From Lachnospiraceae bacterium (GTDB lineage: Bacteria; Bacillota; Clostridia; Lachnospirales; Lachnospiraceae): DNA of 64,000 nucleotides. Below are positions 18,187 to 28,107 of the stretch, in pieces (positions within the stretch are counted from its first letter, which is position 1; the number at the start of each line of letters is the position of its first letter). The translations under genes and the position numbers were made by a program. The stretch is taken from NCBI GenBank assembly GCA_910574965.1, contig CAJTDB010000009.1:50391-114390 (forward strand), given 5' to 3'. The notes under the pieces are model-generated. The model saw only the letters and a list, made by a program, of their open reading frames with translations, ran no database searches and was not told the origin of the DNA.

Positions 18187-19242
18187 ATGGACCAGAAGAG
18201 ATACGTGGCATATGTGGGAACCTATACCCACGGCAGCAGTAAGGGTATTCATATTTATGATCTGGATGTGGAAAACGGCAGAGCCAAAGAGCGCAAAGTC
18301 GTTCCGATCAATAACCCTTCTTATATTAAGAAATCACATAACGGAAAGTATCTGTATTCAATCTCAGATGAGGGCGTTCAGTCTTTTAAAATCCTTCCGG
18401 ACGGCGATTTGGAGCCTATGAATGGGGCGTCGATTCGGGGTATGAGAGGCTGTTACCTCTCTACGGACAAAGAAGATCAGTTTTTGTTTGTGGGCGGCTG
18501 GCATGACGGGAAAGTAACCGTTATGCGTCTGAACGAAGACGGAACCATTGGAGAGATGGCAGACGAGATCTTCCATAAAGGGCTTGGCAGTGTGGCAGAG
18601 CGGAATTTTCGTCCTCATGTGAACTGCGTCAATATTACACCGGACCAGAAATATCTCTGTGCAGTTGATCTGGGAGTGGACCAGGTGAAGATTTATAAAT
18701 TCGACCATGATACCGGCAGGATTCAGCTAATCGACATTCTTCGCTGTGAGCAGGAGAGTGCTCCCCGTATTATCAAGTTCAGTCCGGACGGCAGATTTGC
18801 TTATCTGATCTGCGAACTGAAAAATTATATCACAGTGTATTCCTATCGGGATTCTTCCAGAGGGCCGGTATTTGAGCTGGTACAGACCGTACACACCAGA
18901 AGCAAATACCATTCTCAGGTAAGCGCGGCCTGCGTGCTCCGTTTTTCCAAAGACTGGAAACACGTACTCTGTTCCAATGCAGGGGACAACACCATGGGGA
19001 TCTTCGAAGTTGACAATCAGACTGGTATGCTGAAGCAGATTTGTGTCCTGCCCATCAGCGGGGATTATCCGAAGGCAGGAGATTTCTTCCCGGATAAGCG
19101 TCATTTTATGTCTTTGAATCATGAGACGAATACCATGACTATTTTCCGGATTAATTATGAAGAGAAATATTTCAGCATGTGGGGAAAACCCATTAAAATA
19201 GAGACTCCGAACTGCATTTTGGTATCGGAGATCGGGCAGTGA
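18187..19242 (+). CDS. Lactonase-type beta-propeller protein (6-phosphogluconolactonase-like)
   Basis: 351 residues, the length of the YbhE/Pgl propeller family. It opens YVAYVGTYTHGSSKGIHIYDL and contains repeating blades such as KYLYSISDEGVQSF, FLFVGGWHDGKVTVM and FAYLICELKNYITVYSY, with RPHVNCVNITPDQKYL in the middle, a family hallmark. The likely role is hydrolysis of 6-phosphogluconolactone; other lactones are possible. GAGGAG precedes the ATG. Confidence 0.75.
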   Translation: MDQKRYVAYVGTYTHGSSKGIHIYDLDVENGRAKERKVVPINNPSYIKKSHNGKYLYSISDEGVQSFKILPDGDLEPMNGASIRGMRGCYLSTDKEDQFLFVGGWHDGKVTVMRLNEDGTIGEMADEIFHKGLGSVAERNFRPHVNCVNITPDQKYLCAVDLGVDQVKIYKFDHDTGRIQLIDILRCEQESAPRIIKFSPDGRFAYLICELKNYITVYSYRDSSRGPVFELVQTVHTRSKYHSQVSAACVLRFSKDWKHVLCSNAGDNTMGIFEVDNQTGMLKQICVLPISGDYPKAGDFFPDKRHFMSLNHETNTMTIFRINYEEKYFSMWGKPIKIETPNCILVSEIGQ

Positions 19243-19314
19243 CTGTTTTGAGAAAGTAAAGCTGTTTTCGAAGGACAGCATTACAACTATATACAAGAAA
19301 AGGAGAATGATAAT

Positions 19315-19881
19315 ATGAATTTTATCGTTGAGACATCGGCACGCCATGTACACGTATCCCAGGAGGATCTGGAGATCTTATTCGGCAAAGGGTATGAACT
19401 GACCAAGAAAAAAGATCTTTCTCAGCCGGGGCAGTATGCATGTAATGAAAAGGTTACCATTGTAGGAAGCAAGAAAGAGATGGCAGCTTCTATCTTAGGG
19501 CCGGTTCGTCCGGCAAGCCAGGTGGAGATTTCCCTGACAGATGCACGTTCCATTGGTGTGGATGCACCAATTCGGGAGTCCGGTGACGTGGCAGGCAGCG
19601 GCGCATGTAAGCTTGTAGGTCCCTGCGGCGAAGTGGAACTGAAAGAAGGCGTAATTGCAGCAAAACGCCACATCCATGCAACTCCGGAAGATGCAGAAAA
19701 GCTCGGCGTAAAAGACAAGGACGTGGTATCCGTGAAGATCGATACGGACGGCAGAAGCCTTGTATTCGGAGATGTGGTTGTACGTGTAAGCCCGAAATTC
19801 GCTCTGGCTATGCATATTGATACGGATGAGTCCAATGCAGCAGGATGCGGCAGAGAAGTCTATGGCGAGATCGTGAAATAA
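19315..19881 (+). CDS. pduL: Phosphate acyltransferase, PduL type
   Basis: 188 residues. ETSARHVHVSQEDLE near the start, KRHIHATPEDAEKLG near residue 120 and MHIDTDESNAAGCG at the end supply the histidines and layout of the two-barrel PduL family, unrelated to classic Pta. It interconverts acyl-CoA and acyl-phosphate. No microcompartment-targeting extension is seen at the N-terminus. Being next to ackA, it most likely makes acetyl-phosphate for ATP formation. Confidence 0.9.
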   Translation: MNFIVETSARHVHVSQEDLEILFGKGYELTKKKDLSQPGQYACNEKVTIVGSKKEMAASILGPVRPASQVEISLTDARSIGVDAPIRESGDVAGSGACKLVGPCGEVELKEGVIAAKRHIHATPEDAEKLGVKDKDVVSVKIDTDGRSLVFGDVVVRVSPKFALAMHIDTDESNAAGCGREVYGEIVK

Positions 19882-20033
19882 ATAACAAACAGAATTGAAA
19901 AGCAGTATCTGCATACATCATGCCGAGATCATTTTACAGGTATATTTTTTGTTTGGAAAGCAATCGGTAAATGAGGCATTGTGGGCAGAGATGCGAAAAT
20001 TATTGTAAAATTCATCATAGGAGATACATAAAA

Positions 20034-21227
20034 ATGAAAATTTTAGTCATTAACTGCGGAAGCTCTTCCCTGAAATATCAACTGATCGATATGAATGACG
20101 AGAGCGTAGTAGCAAAAGGACTTTGCGAGAGAATCGGTATTGAAGGTTCTGTTCTGACCCATCAGCCGACAGGCAAGGACAAATATGTGACGGAGCAGCC
20201 GATGCCGGATCATAAAGTAGCCATTGGTCTGGTGTTAGAAGCGCTTCAGGATCCGGAGCATGGTGTTGTTAAGAGCACAGACGAGATCTCGGCAGTAGGC
20301 CATCGTGTTCTTCATGCAGGAACCAAATACTGTGAGTCCATCGTTGTGGATGACGATGTAAAGAAGACCATTAGAGAGTGCTTCGACCTTGGACCTCTGC
20401 ACAATCCGGCAAATTTGATGGGTATCGAAGCCTGCGAGGCAGTCATGCCCGGCAAGGCAAACGTAGCGGTATGGGATACCGGTTTTGGTATGTCCATGCC
20501 GGAGAAAGCATATCTGTATGCTATTCCGTATGAGTATTTTGAGAAATACGAGATCCGCAGATACGGCTTTCACGGAACGAGCCATATGTTCGTATCTGGT
20601 GAAGCGATCAAATTTGGCGGTTTAGATCCGGAGAAAGCAAAAGTGATCGTCTGCCACTTAGGAAATGGTGCTTCCATCTCTGCATCTGTGGGCGGCAAAT
20701 GTGTGGATACCAGTATGGGTCTGACTCCTTTAGAAGGTTTGATTATGGGAACGAGAAGCGGTGACATCGACCCGGCTGTGTGCCAGTTTATCTGCAACAA
20801 AGAGGGCATCGACATCAACGAGATGCTGAACATCCTGAACAAGAAGTCCGGCGTGCTGGGAATCAGCGGCGTGTCCAGTGATTTCCGTGATATCGAGGCG
20901 GCAAGAGAAGCCGGCAACGAAAGAGCGCAGGCAGCTTTGGATGCATTCATCTATCGGGTAGTGAAATACATCGGTGCTTATACTGCAGCGATGAATGGCG
21001 TAGATGCGATCGCATTTACCGCAGGTGTCGGCGAGAACGATATCAAAACCAGAAAAGCAATCTGTGAATATCTCGGATATCTCGGCGTAAAGATTGATGA
21101 TGAAGCAAACAACATCCGCGGAGAGAGAAGAGTAATCTCGTCTGCAGATTCTAAAGTTAAAGTTATGCTTATTCCGACCAATGAGGAACTTGCCATCGCG
21201 CGCGAGACTTTAAGACTGACCAAATAA
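20034..21227 (+). CDS. ackA: Acetate kinase
   Basis: 397 residues. It makes ATP and acetate from acetyl-phosphate and ADP. Signatures are ILVINCGSSSLKYQL at the N-terminus, FDLGPLHNPANLMGI, WDTGFGMSMP, HGTSHMFVS and FTAGVGENDI. AGGAG precedes ATG 20034; upstream in-frame codons lack a ribosome site. A terminator follows at 21246. Confidence 0.97.
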   Translation: MKILVINCGSSSLKYQLIDMNDESVVAKGLCERIGIEGSVLTHQPTGKDKYVTEQPMPDHKVAIGLVLEALQDPEHGVVKSTDEISAVGHRVLHAGTKYCESIVVDDDVKKTIRECFDLGPLHNPANLMGIEACEAVMPGKANVAVWDTGFGMSMPEKAYLYAIPYEYFEKYEIRRYGFHGTSHMFVSGEAIKFGGLDPEKAKVIVCHLGNGASISASVGGKCVDTSMGLTPLEGLIMGTRSGDIDPAVCQFICNKEGIDINEMLNILNKKSGVLGISGVSSDFRDIEAAREAGNERAQAALDAFIYRVVKYIGAYTAAMNGVDAIAFTAGVGENDIKTRKAICEYLGYLGVKIDDEANNIRGERRVISSADSKVKVMLIPTNEELAIARETLRLTK

Positions 21228-21245
21228 ACAAAAATCTTAAAAAAG

Positions 21246-21280
21246 ACGGGGCTGCCGGGAATTGCGGCCCCGTTTGTTTT
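21246..21280 (+). terminator. Terminator after ackA
   Basis: ACGGGGC (21246-21252) pairs with GCCCCGT (21267-21273), followed by TTGTTTT. Confidence 0.75.
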
Positions 21281-21300
21281 GCTTGAGGAGAGAACTGTAT

Positions 21301-24300
21301 ATGAACATAGGGGAAGAACGCAGCCGGCAGAAATTGCTGGAGGTGCTGGAGCTTATGGAGCTGTCCGAGAAAAACAGGCAGTTGGCAGAGCAGTATCTGG
21401 ATCTGGACCGTACGGAGGAGAGAGAGCTGCTTAAAGAGGCTGAGCCGCAGGATTTTTCCAGGCTCGCACAGGACGTGCATAACAAATGCCGGGATTATGT
21501 TAATCATTGTACGAAACGGGAGCAAAAGGAAGCATTCAATCGTTTTGTTCGCTTCTGCACGGCTGTAGGAGGTTCTACGGCCTACTATACCCTCATTACG
21601 TATGGATGGAGTCTTAATACGATTCGGAGCGAAATAACCAGGGAGCAGGCGGCTGCTATCCGTTCGGAAGGGATTGTCTGGAATTCCTATGGGATTAAAA
21701 ATGTTTTGTCGAATATGGAGCAGAAGGATCCGAAAATCTTAAGGGATGCCATGAAATTCTGCTATCACGAGTTTGACAATGCCAAAGTTTTGCTGGCGGC
21801 ACTGTCCTTGTATTATACGAAGCCGTATAAATCTTCCGGGGGGATTCTTGAAAAACTGTTTTCAGACGGAAAGGAAGAGCAGCAGCTTCAGGTACAGGAG
21901 ACCGTTGACTATCTGGAACACAATCTGATTGACGGCATCGAAAATCTGTTTAAGGGGAGGAAGCCGACGGAGCATGAATTGGAAGAGATGAAGGCATTTG
22001 TCAAAGAGGCTGATGTTTCGGCTCCGTTCCCGCAGGAATTGTATAAGATTCTTCAGGGACAGAAAACATCCGAGTATCTGTTGTCGATGCTTGCCGGAGC
22101 TGCATTTCTGGCACTTGAGCATTCCAGGCAGTGTGCGGCATTTATCAGGCTGGCCCTGGCTATAGATTATCTGGAGAAGAGAACTAGTGTTCTGAATATG
22201 TGCCTGCATGTAGGCGGACAATCGTGGTTTTTCCATCACATTAAAGAGATGGAGGATCAGATGCCGATGCCAAGGGAAGACTATATGCAGTGGTGTCTGA
22301 AAAACTGCAAATACGGCAGTCCGGTAAAACGTATCATCAAAGATCATCCGGAGGTAGTCCGAAATCTGCTCAACAAAGTGTCATCAGAGGAGTATCAGCA
22401 CCTTTTGTCCATGACCCGTAATATGAATCCTATGCTTTATAAAGAACTGAGCAGTATAGGGGAAGGAGCATTTCACCAAAAGCTGGCAGAGGAGCTGACC
22501 AATCATTATCAGAAGGGCAAGGCAGAGGCTAAGGCATATCTTCTTGGGGAAGGAGAACTGGAGACGCTGTATCCTTTTGTAAAGGAATGGCGGTCATCTT
22601 ATTACTATGTAGGCCGGCAGTGTTCCAAGATTTTTTCCCTGAAAAAAAACGGGCAGGAAGGACAGCTATATCGGAGGGCTGTCGTACTGGAAGGACTCTG
22701 CATGAGAGCGGCATATTTTACTTCATATTGGAGAGGGACCTATCAAAAAATTGATCGGGGCACTTTAAATGAGATTCTGGAAGTGTTTGAACAGGAACGG
22801 ATGCCGGTAAAAGATCAGTTAGAAGCACTCAGCGGCATCTATGATAGTTTTTATCAGGGAAAGAATAAGACGGATTTTATCAACAACTGTGTAATGCTTC
22901 TTCGCCTGAAGAAAAAGGAATGGGGAGAGGAACTGGCCAAGCTGGCAAAAGATGGGATGGTTACCGTTCGCTTTTTGTGCATTCATGTGCTTGAAGAATA
23001 CGGTGAGAAATATAAAAAAGAGCTTTTAGAATGTGCTTCGGACAGTTCCAAGCAGATACGGGAACTTTTAACGGCTATCTACAGAAGACATCCGGAATGG
23101 GAAGAAGAGATTTGTAAGCTTCTGACATCCAAAAAATCCTCAGAGCGGGAGATCGCTGTGCAGGTCTTATGGCACTGGGGTGCAGAGAAATATCAAAGTG
23201 AACTTCAAGAAGCATTTTCCAAAGAGAAAAGTAAAAAGATCAAAGAACTGTTGGCAGACTGCCTGGGAATGGAGCTTGCGACTCCCAAAGAGCAAAGAGA
23301 GCGTACCATGGGAGATCTTGTGAAAGAAGTGCTGAAAGGCGGCAAGAAGCGAAAGATTGCATGGGTTTATGAGGGCGAGAAGTCATATCTTCCGGTGCAT
23401 AAGCTGGACGGAACACCAGCACCAGAGGATCAACTGGCGGCTGTCTTAGTATGTTATGCGGATATGAGCGTTCCAGGGGCAAACAAAGAGGCCAGGGAAC
23501 TGGCATCGGATCTGAATCCGGGAGAACTTGCTCTGTATGTGGATACGTTGTTTGGCCGCTGGCTGGAACTTGGAGCGGAGGCGAAGAAGAAATGGGTGCT
23601 TTACGCCGCATCGATTCACGGAGGAGAGCTGATTGTACCGGCCCTCCATGCCCAGATTCAGGAATGGCCGAAAGTATCCAGAGGCGCTATGGCATCTGAG
23701 GCCGTAAAGGCGCTGGCGCTGAATGGAAGTCCTACAGCGCTGCTTTTAGTAGATCAGATTTCCCGGAAGTTCAAATTCCGTCAGGTAAAGAATGCCGCAT
23801 CGGAAGCACTTTCCTATGCGGCGGAACAGTTGGGAATTACAAAAGCGGAATTGGAAGACCGGATTGTGCCAAGTCTTGGTTTCAATGAACAGATGGAACA
23901 GGTGTTCGATTATGGAACCAGGAGTTTTAAAGTGCTTTTGACGGCTGCACTGGAACTGGAGGTATATGACGAAAACGGAAAACGGCTGAAAAATCTGCCT
24001 GCGCCCGGCAAAAAGGACGAGCCGGAGAAGGCAAAAGCGGCCAGTGATGCATATAAGCTTTTGAAAAAGCAGATGAAAACCGTAGTATCCAACCAAAAGC
24101 TTCGTCTGGAGCAGGCACTCAGCGCCGAACGTCTCTGGGAAGTGGAGAAGTGGCAGGAGCTTTTCGTGAAGAATCCGGTTATGCATCAGTTTGCCATCGG
24201 ATTGATATGGGGTTCTTATGAAAACGGTACGCTGAAGGATACTTTCCGCTATATGGAGGACGGAACGTTTAACACGATGGATGAGGAGGAGTATGATCTG

Positions 24301-24849
24301 CAGGCAGGAGCAAAAATTGGCCTTGTGCATCCCATCGAGCTGGACGAGGAAAGTTTAGCCGCCTGGAAAGAACAGTTATCTGATTATGAGATAGTGCAGC
24401 CGATCGAACAGCTTTGCCGCACGGTCTATCGGCCGACCGAGGAGGAGAAGAAACAGACCGAGCTGACCCGATTCGGCGGAAAACTGTTAAATGGTCTTTC
24501 TCTGTCCGGAAAACTGCAGAATCAGGGCTGGTATCGGGGAAGCGTGCAGGATGCCGGCGGATACTATACGTTCTACCGGGAAGACGGAAATATGGGAGTC
24601 GAACTGGAGTTCTCCGGCTGTTTTGTGGGAGATGAGAACGAGGAAGTTACGGTCTATGGAGCACAGTTTTACCGGGCCGGTACTGTACAGCGGGGAAGTT
24701 ATGTCTATGATGTTATTAAGAAGGAGAATTTGTATTCCCTTGGTGATGTGAGTCCTAGATATTTCAGTGAGATCGTACTGCAGTTGACCAGAGCTACGGT
24801 GTCCAGCCAGGAACAGGTTCCTTATCCGCAGTGCAAGGAGAGACGATGA
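21301..24849 (+). CDS. Large DUF4132-containing helical-repeat protein
   Basis: 1182 residues. The first 900 residues are mostly helices with HEAT-like pairs (VRFLCIHVLEEYGEKYKKEL, IAVQVLWHWGAEKYQSEL). The C-terminal 200 residues match DUF4132, with PIEQLCRTVYRPTEEE, LTRFGGKLLN and QGWYRGSVQDAGGYY. No signal peptide or membrane segment is evident. DUF4132 proteins have no settled function that I can state. ATG 21301 follows GAGGAGAG. The stop overlaps the asparaginase start, so the two may be translated together. Confidence 0.7.
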   Translation: MNIGEERSRQKLLEVLELMELSEKNRQLAEQYLDLDRTEERELLKEAEPQDFSRLAQDVHNKCRDYVNHCTKREQKEAFNRFVRFCTAVGGSTAYYTLITYGWSLNTIRSEITREQAAAIRSEGIVWNSYGIKNVLSNMEQKDPKILRDAMKFCYHEFDNAKVLLAALSLYYTKPYKSSGGILEKLFSDGKEEQQLQVQETVDYLEHNLIDGIENLFKGRKPTEHELEEMKAFVKEADVSAPFPQELYKILQGQKTSEYLLSMLAGAAFLALEHSRQCAAFIRLALAIDYLEKRTSVLNMCLHVGGQSWFFHHIKEMEDQMPMPREDYMQWCLKNCKYGSPVKRIIKDHPEVVRNLLNKVSSEEYQHLLSMTRNMNPMLYKELSSIGEGAFHQKLAEELTNHYQKGKAEAKAYLLGEGELETLYPFVKEWRSSYYYVGRQCSKIFSLKKNGQEGQLYRRAVVLEGLCMRAAYFTSYWRGTYQKIDRGTLNEILEVFEQERMPVKDQLEALSGIYDSFYQGKNKTDFINNCVMLLRLKKKEWGEELAKLAKDGMVTVRFLCIHVLEEYGEKYKKELLECASDSSKQIRELLTAIYRRHPEWEEEICKLLTSKKSSEREIAVQVLWHWGAEKYQSELQEAFSKEKSKKIKELLADCLGMELATPKEQRERTMGDLVKEVLKGGKKRKIAWVYEGEKSYLPVHKLDGTPAPEDQLAAVLVCYADMSVPGANKEARELASDLNPGELALYVDTLFGRWLELGAEAKKKWVLYAASIHGGELIVPALHAQIQEWPKVSRGAMASEAVKALALNGSPTALLLVDQISRKFKFRQVKNAASEALSYAAEQLGITKAELEDRIVPSLGFNEQMEQVFDYGTRSFKVLLTAALELEVYDENGKRLKNLPAPGKKDEPEKAKAASDAYKLLKKQMKTVVSNQKLRLEQALSAERLWEVEKWQELFVKNPVMHQFAIGLIWGSYENGTLKDTFRYMEDGTFNTMDEEEYDLQAGAKIGLVHPIELDEESLAAWKEQLSDYEIVQPIEQLCRTVYRPTEEEKKQTELTRFGGKLLNGLSLSGKLQNQGWYRGSVQDAGGYYTFYREDGNMGVELEFSGCFVGDENEEVTVYGAQFYRAGTVQRGSYVYDVIKKENLYSLGDVSPRYFSEIVLQLTRATVSSQEQVPYPQCKERR

Positions 24850-25850
24850 AACAGATATTACTGATCGCAACAGGCGGTACGATTGCATCCAGATACATGG
24901 CAGGAGGCTTGGAGCCGCAGATGGCAGCAAAAGAGCTGATGGCTTATGTGCCGGAGGTGAAGGAGTTCTGCCAAGTGACGGCGGTTCAGCCCTTCGGCCT
25001 GGACAGCACCAACGTCTGTCAGGAGCACTGGCTGCTCCTGGCGGAGCTGGTGGAACAAAATTATGATGCCTATGATGGATTTGTGATCTGTCATGGAACA
25101 GATACGATGGCGTATACGGCAGCGGCTCTGTCCTATCTGATACAGAACAATTTGAAACCGGTAGTCATTACCGGAGCTCAAAAACCCATCGATCTGGAAA
25201 TCACAGACGCCCGGCTGAACCTGCAGGACAGTCTTAGGTTTGCATCGGATGACCGTGCCCATGGGGTCAATATTGTCTTCGGCGGAAAAGTCATCGCTGG
25301 TACCCGTGCGAAAAAGGAGCGGTCTAAGAGCTACAATGCGTTTTCCAGCATCAACTATCCGGATATTGCAGTCATTCAGGATCGGCGGATTATTTTCTAT
25401 ATCGATGACCGAAGCAGGGTTCGGGAGCGGGTCCGGTTTTATCATGGGATGGATTCCAGGGTATTTTTACTGAAGCTGATTCCGGGTATGGACGGAAGGA
25501 TCCTGCACCGGATGGCAGAGGATTATGATGCGGTGATTATCGAGTCCTTTGGGGTTGGCGGGCTTCCTTCTTACGGGGAGCAGAATTTTCAGGATGCCAT
25601 AGATATCTGGTGCCAAAAGGGCAGAAAAGTTATTATGGCTACCCAGGTCACTCACGAGGGCAGTGATATGGAAATCTATCAGGTGGGGAAATCGATTAAA
25701 GAACGCTTTCCAGTGGTAGAAGCCTTTGATATGACACTGGAGGCTACTGTGACGAAAACGATGTGGCTTCTTGGCACAGGGGCCAAGGGAGAGGCGTTTG
25801 AAGCAGGCTTTTATCGAACCATCAATCATGATATTTTGCTGGCAGAGTGA
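24846..25850 (+). CDS. ansA: Type I L-asparaginase
   Basis: 334 residues. It hydrolyses asparagine to aspartate and ammonia. LLIATGGTIASRY holds the first catalytic Thr; FVICHGTDTMAYTAAALS holds the second Thr-Asp pair; ESFGVGGLPSYG is typical of the cytoplasmic AnsA type. No signal peptide is seen. ATG 24846 overlaps the DUF4132 stop and has AAGGAG upstream; a GTG at 24831 is less suitable. Confidence 0.9.
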   Translation: MKQILLIATGGTIASRYMAGGLEPQMAAKELMAYVPEVKEFCQVTAVQPFGLDSTNVCQEHWLLLAELVEQNYDAYDGFVICHGTDTMAYTAAALSYLIQNNLKPVVITGAQKPIDLEITDARLNLQDSLRFASDDRAHGVNIVFGGKVIAGTRAKKERSKSYNAFSSINYPDIAVIQDRRIIFYIDDRSRVRERVRFYHGMDSRVFLLKLIPGMDGRILHRMAEDYDAVIIESFGVGGLPSYGEQNFQDAIDIWCQKGRKVIMATQVTHEGSDMEIYQVGKSIKERFPVVEAFDMTLEATVTKTMWLLGTGAKGEAFEAGFYRTINHDILLAE

Positions 25851-25860
25851 AGGAGGACGT

Positions 25861-26472
25861 ATGGATATCTATCTGATCCGACATGGAGAGACAGATTATA
25901 ATAAGAAGAAGAGACTTCAGGGGGTGACAGATATTCCTTTGAATGCGCAGGGGATCGCACTGGCAGAGAAGACGGCGGCGGGGCTTCGGGATATTTCTTT
26001 TGACCGGATCTACACCAGCCCTTTAATTCGGGCCAGAAGAACTGCAGAGATCATTCGGGGAAACCGGGAGATCGAGATTGTGGAAACTGACGGCCTGAAA
26101 GAAATCAGTTTTGGAGATTATGAAGGTCTTTCGGTTCTGGATGGGCATTACAACATTCCGGATCCGGATTTTTGTGATTTTTTTAACAGACCAGAAAAAT
26201 ATCATACGCCGCCAGGAGGGGAGAGCATTGAGCACCTGCAGAAGCGAACAGCTGCTTTTATTCAGGGAATCATGAACGATCCGGCCAATGAAGGGCTGAC
26301 TTTCCTGATGGCGTCTCATGGGGCGGCTATCCGTGGGATGCTGTCCGGACTTCAGGGACTGCCCGCCGCACAGCTCTGGAACGGAGGCGTGCACAAAAAC
26401 TGTGCCGTGACGCTTCTTCGGGCAGAGCGGGGATCTTTTGAGATTGTGTTTGAAAATAAAATTTACTATTAA
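25861..26472 (+). CDS. Histidine phosphatase family protein (phosphoglycerate mutase-like)
   Basis: 203 residues. IYLIRHGETDYNKKKRLQG carries the phosphohistidine, IYTSPLIRARRTAEII the second Arg, GLKEISFGDYEGL the acidic residue and MASHGAAIRGML the second His. The family includes phosphoglycerate mutases and many small-molecule phosphatases; the short length and the position after ansA do not define a substrate. AAGGAGGACGT precedes ATG 25861. Confidence 0.85.
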   Translation: MDIYLIRHGETDYNKKKRLQGVTDIPLNAQGIALAEKTAAGLRDISFDRIYTSPLIRARRTAEIIRGNREIEIVETDGLKEISFGDYEGLSVLDGHYNIPDPDFCDFFNRPEKYHTPPGGESIEHLQKRTAAFIQGIMNDPANEGLTFLMASHGAAIRGMLSGLQGLPAAQLWNGGVHKNCAVTLLRAERGSFEIVFENKIYY

Positions 26473-26482
26473 TTTCCACGAA

Positions 26483-26536
26483 AAAGGCCCCTTTTTCCGG
26501 TGCCGGCTACAGCCGGTCCGGGAAAGGGGCTTTTTT
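26483..26536. terminator. Bidirectional terminator
   Basis: AAGGCCCCTTTTTCCGG and CCGGGAAAGGGGCTTTTTT form a long GC-rich stem with T residues on both strands, between the convergent phosphatase gene and the minus-strand gene ending at 26556. Confidence 0.85.
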
Positions 26537-26555
26537 GTGTGGATGAAAAGGAAGC

Positions 26556-26906
26556 TTAATAGGGAAGCTCATCCTCGGTGTCGGAATCCGTTTCGCCGGC
26601 ATCAATAACGACTTCTGCCGCTCCGGAGTCGGAAGCGGTTCGTTTTCCGGCGCTGATGGCAGCTTTTTTCTCTTCAATGTTGGCCAGATGTACGGAAATA
26701 GCGGTACAGAACTCCGTTACCTCATCTTCAATGGCTTCTCCGGCGGCAAATTTCTTATAATAGAAAGCGCCGATTTTTGCCTGCAGTTCCCGGATGGCTT
26801 TTTCATCACTCAGGATCTGCGCTTTCAGGCGGGTGTCTTCTAAGACTTCGCCGGTCTTGGATACTGCTGATTTTGCGATCTCATTTACTTTGTCAAATAA
26901 TTCCAT
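26556..26906 (-). CDS. Small helical/coiled-coil protein of unknown function
   Basis: 116 residues: a charged helical N-terminal two thirds (LFDKVNEIAKSAVSKTGEVL, KAIRELQAKIGAFYYKKFA) and an acidic, disordered tail ending TEDELPY. No membrane segment or known catalytic motif is visible. I do not recognise a named family. It is preceded by a tandem hairpin repeat (26917-27090) whose end is joined to its ribosome site ATAGGAGG. Confidence 0.75.
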   Translation of the reverse strand: MELFDKVNEIAKSAVSKTGEVLEDTRLKAQILSDEKAIRELQAKIGAFYYKKFAAGEAIEDEVTEFCTAISVHLANIEEKKAAISAGKRTASDSGAAEVVIDAGETDSDTEDELPY

Positions 26907-27088
26907 GGTGTCCTCCTATGATAGTTCCGCATATACACGAAAAATGCCCCCTACCTGGAAGGACTTTCTGCCTCATTCGAGCCAGAAAACCCTTCCGGGC
27001 ATTTTCCGTGCATATGCTGACGATAGTTCCGCATCTGTCCGGAAAATGCCCCCTACCTGGAAGGACTTTCTGCCAGATGCTCTTCTTT
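26907..27088 (-). repeat. Hairpin leader repeat, locus 1 (one full unit plus a partial upstream copy)
   Basis: Read on the minus strand, two copies of ATGCGGAACTAT (27034-27023 and 26932-26921) lie 102 bases apart. Between them is a long imperfect hairpin with arms starting GCATATGCACGGAAAATGCCC; its 3' arm carries the extra motif TTCCAGGTAGGGGGC. A partial copy of that 3' arm lies upstream (to 27088). The downstream 12-mer is followed by 14 bases holding ATAGGAGG and then the ATG at 26906. The same layout recurs at 55458-55572. Confidence 0.85.
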
Positions 27089-27094
27089 TTTCTG

Positions 27095-28063
27095 TTATTT
27101 TGAGCGGGAAGCGAGGAAATTTTCAACTTCCTGCTGCGACGGCATGACTCGAAGTGCGCCTTTTCTCGTGGTGATGATGGAAGCGGCGGCATTTGCAAAG
27201 GTCAGCATCTCAAGAAGCTGCTCTTTTGTAAGTCCCTGCAGGCCGTGATCCAGCACATAGTTTAGAATACAGGCGCAGAACGTATCTCCGGCGCCGGTGG
27301 TTTCAATGGTGTGTTCCTGCAGGAATGGTGCTGCTTCTGCATAACCGTCTCCATAATAAGCACGGCTTCCGTCCTTTCCCATAGATACGAGAATCAGAGG
27401 AATCGGAAATTCTTTGCGGATCTCGGCGACGCCTTCGGTAAAATCTTCTTTTCCCGTCAGCCACTGGATCTCATTATCCGAGATTTTCAGGATATCACAT
27501 TGGCCAAGTCCCCAGCGGATCTCCTCCTTTGCGTGCGCTAGGCTGTCCCATAAAGGCTCCCTGAGATTCGGATCGAAGCTGATAAGAGCGCCGGCTTTTT
27601 TGGCCGTCGTGACGGCTTTTACCGTTGCTGCCCGTACGCCCTCATGGGTCATGGAAAGGGTTCCAAAGTGAAAAAGCTTCGTGTCCCCAAGCAGTGCTTC
27701 GTCCAGTTCGTCAGCCCGAAGCATCATATCGGCCCCAGGATTCCGGTAAAAGGAAAAATCCCGGTCTCCATCCTCGAACGTATGTACGAGTGCGAGCGTT
27801 GTATGCACTTCTTCGTCCATCCGCAGATTGCCGGTGCCGATGCCCAGTTCCTCCAGCGCCTTTTTCAGTGTTATGCCAAACTGGTCCTTGCCGACCTTGC
27901 CGATAAAGGCAGTCTTTTTTCCCAGGTTGTTCAGCATGGAGAGCACATTGCAGGGCGCTCCGCCGGGATTGGCCTCGAAGAGCCCATTGCCCTGTTCACT
28001 AAGTCCATTCTGGGTGAAATCGATCAGCAGTTCACCGAGTGCAGCCACATCATATGTCTTCAT
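27095..28063 (-). CDS. PfkB-family sugar kinase (fructokinase-like)
   Basis: 322 residues. It phosphorylates a sugar, most likely fructose. Signatures: VAALGELLIDF, NPGGAPCNVLSMLNNLG (substrate block) and the C-terminal TTGAGDTFCACIL with the catalytic Asp and anion hole. The ribosome site CATAGGAGG is preceded by GAACTGT, a weak echo of the leader repeat found before two other genes here. No sugar transporter is adjacent, so the substrate call is moderate. Confidence 0.8.
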   Translation of the reverse strand: MKTYDVAALGELLIDFTQNGLSEQGNGLFEANPGGAPCNVLSMLNNLGKKTAFIGKVGKDQFGITLKKALEELGIGTGNLRMDEEVHTTLALVHTFEDGDRDFSFYRNPGADMMLRADELDEALLGDTKLFHFGTLSMTHEGVRAATVKAVTTAKKAGALISFDPNLREPLWDSLAHAKEEIRWGLGQCDILKISDNEIQWLTGKEDFTEGVAEIRKEFPIPLILVSMGKDGSRAYYGDGYAEAAPFLQEHTIETTGAGDTFCACILNYVLDHGLQGLTKEQLLEMLTFANAAASIITTRKGALRVMPSQQEVENFLASRSK

Positions 28064-28107
28064 AAAGCGGTACCTCCTATGACAGTTCTATTGCTAATTA
28101 CGTATCT

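Noticed and set aside
26921-27034. CRISPR array from the repeated 12-mer
   Set aside because: Only two copies per locus, about 102 bases apart, and the intervening sequence is a conserved hairpin rather than unique spacers. No cas genes.
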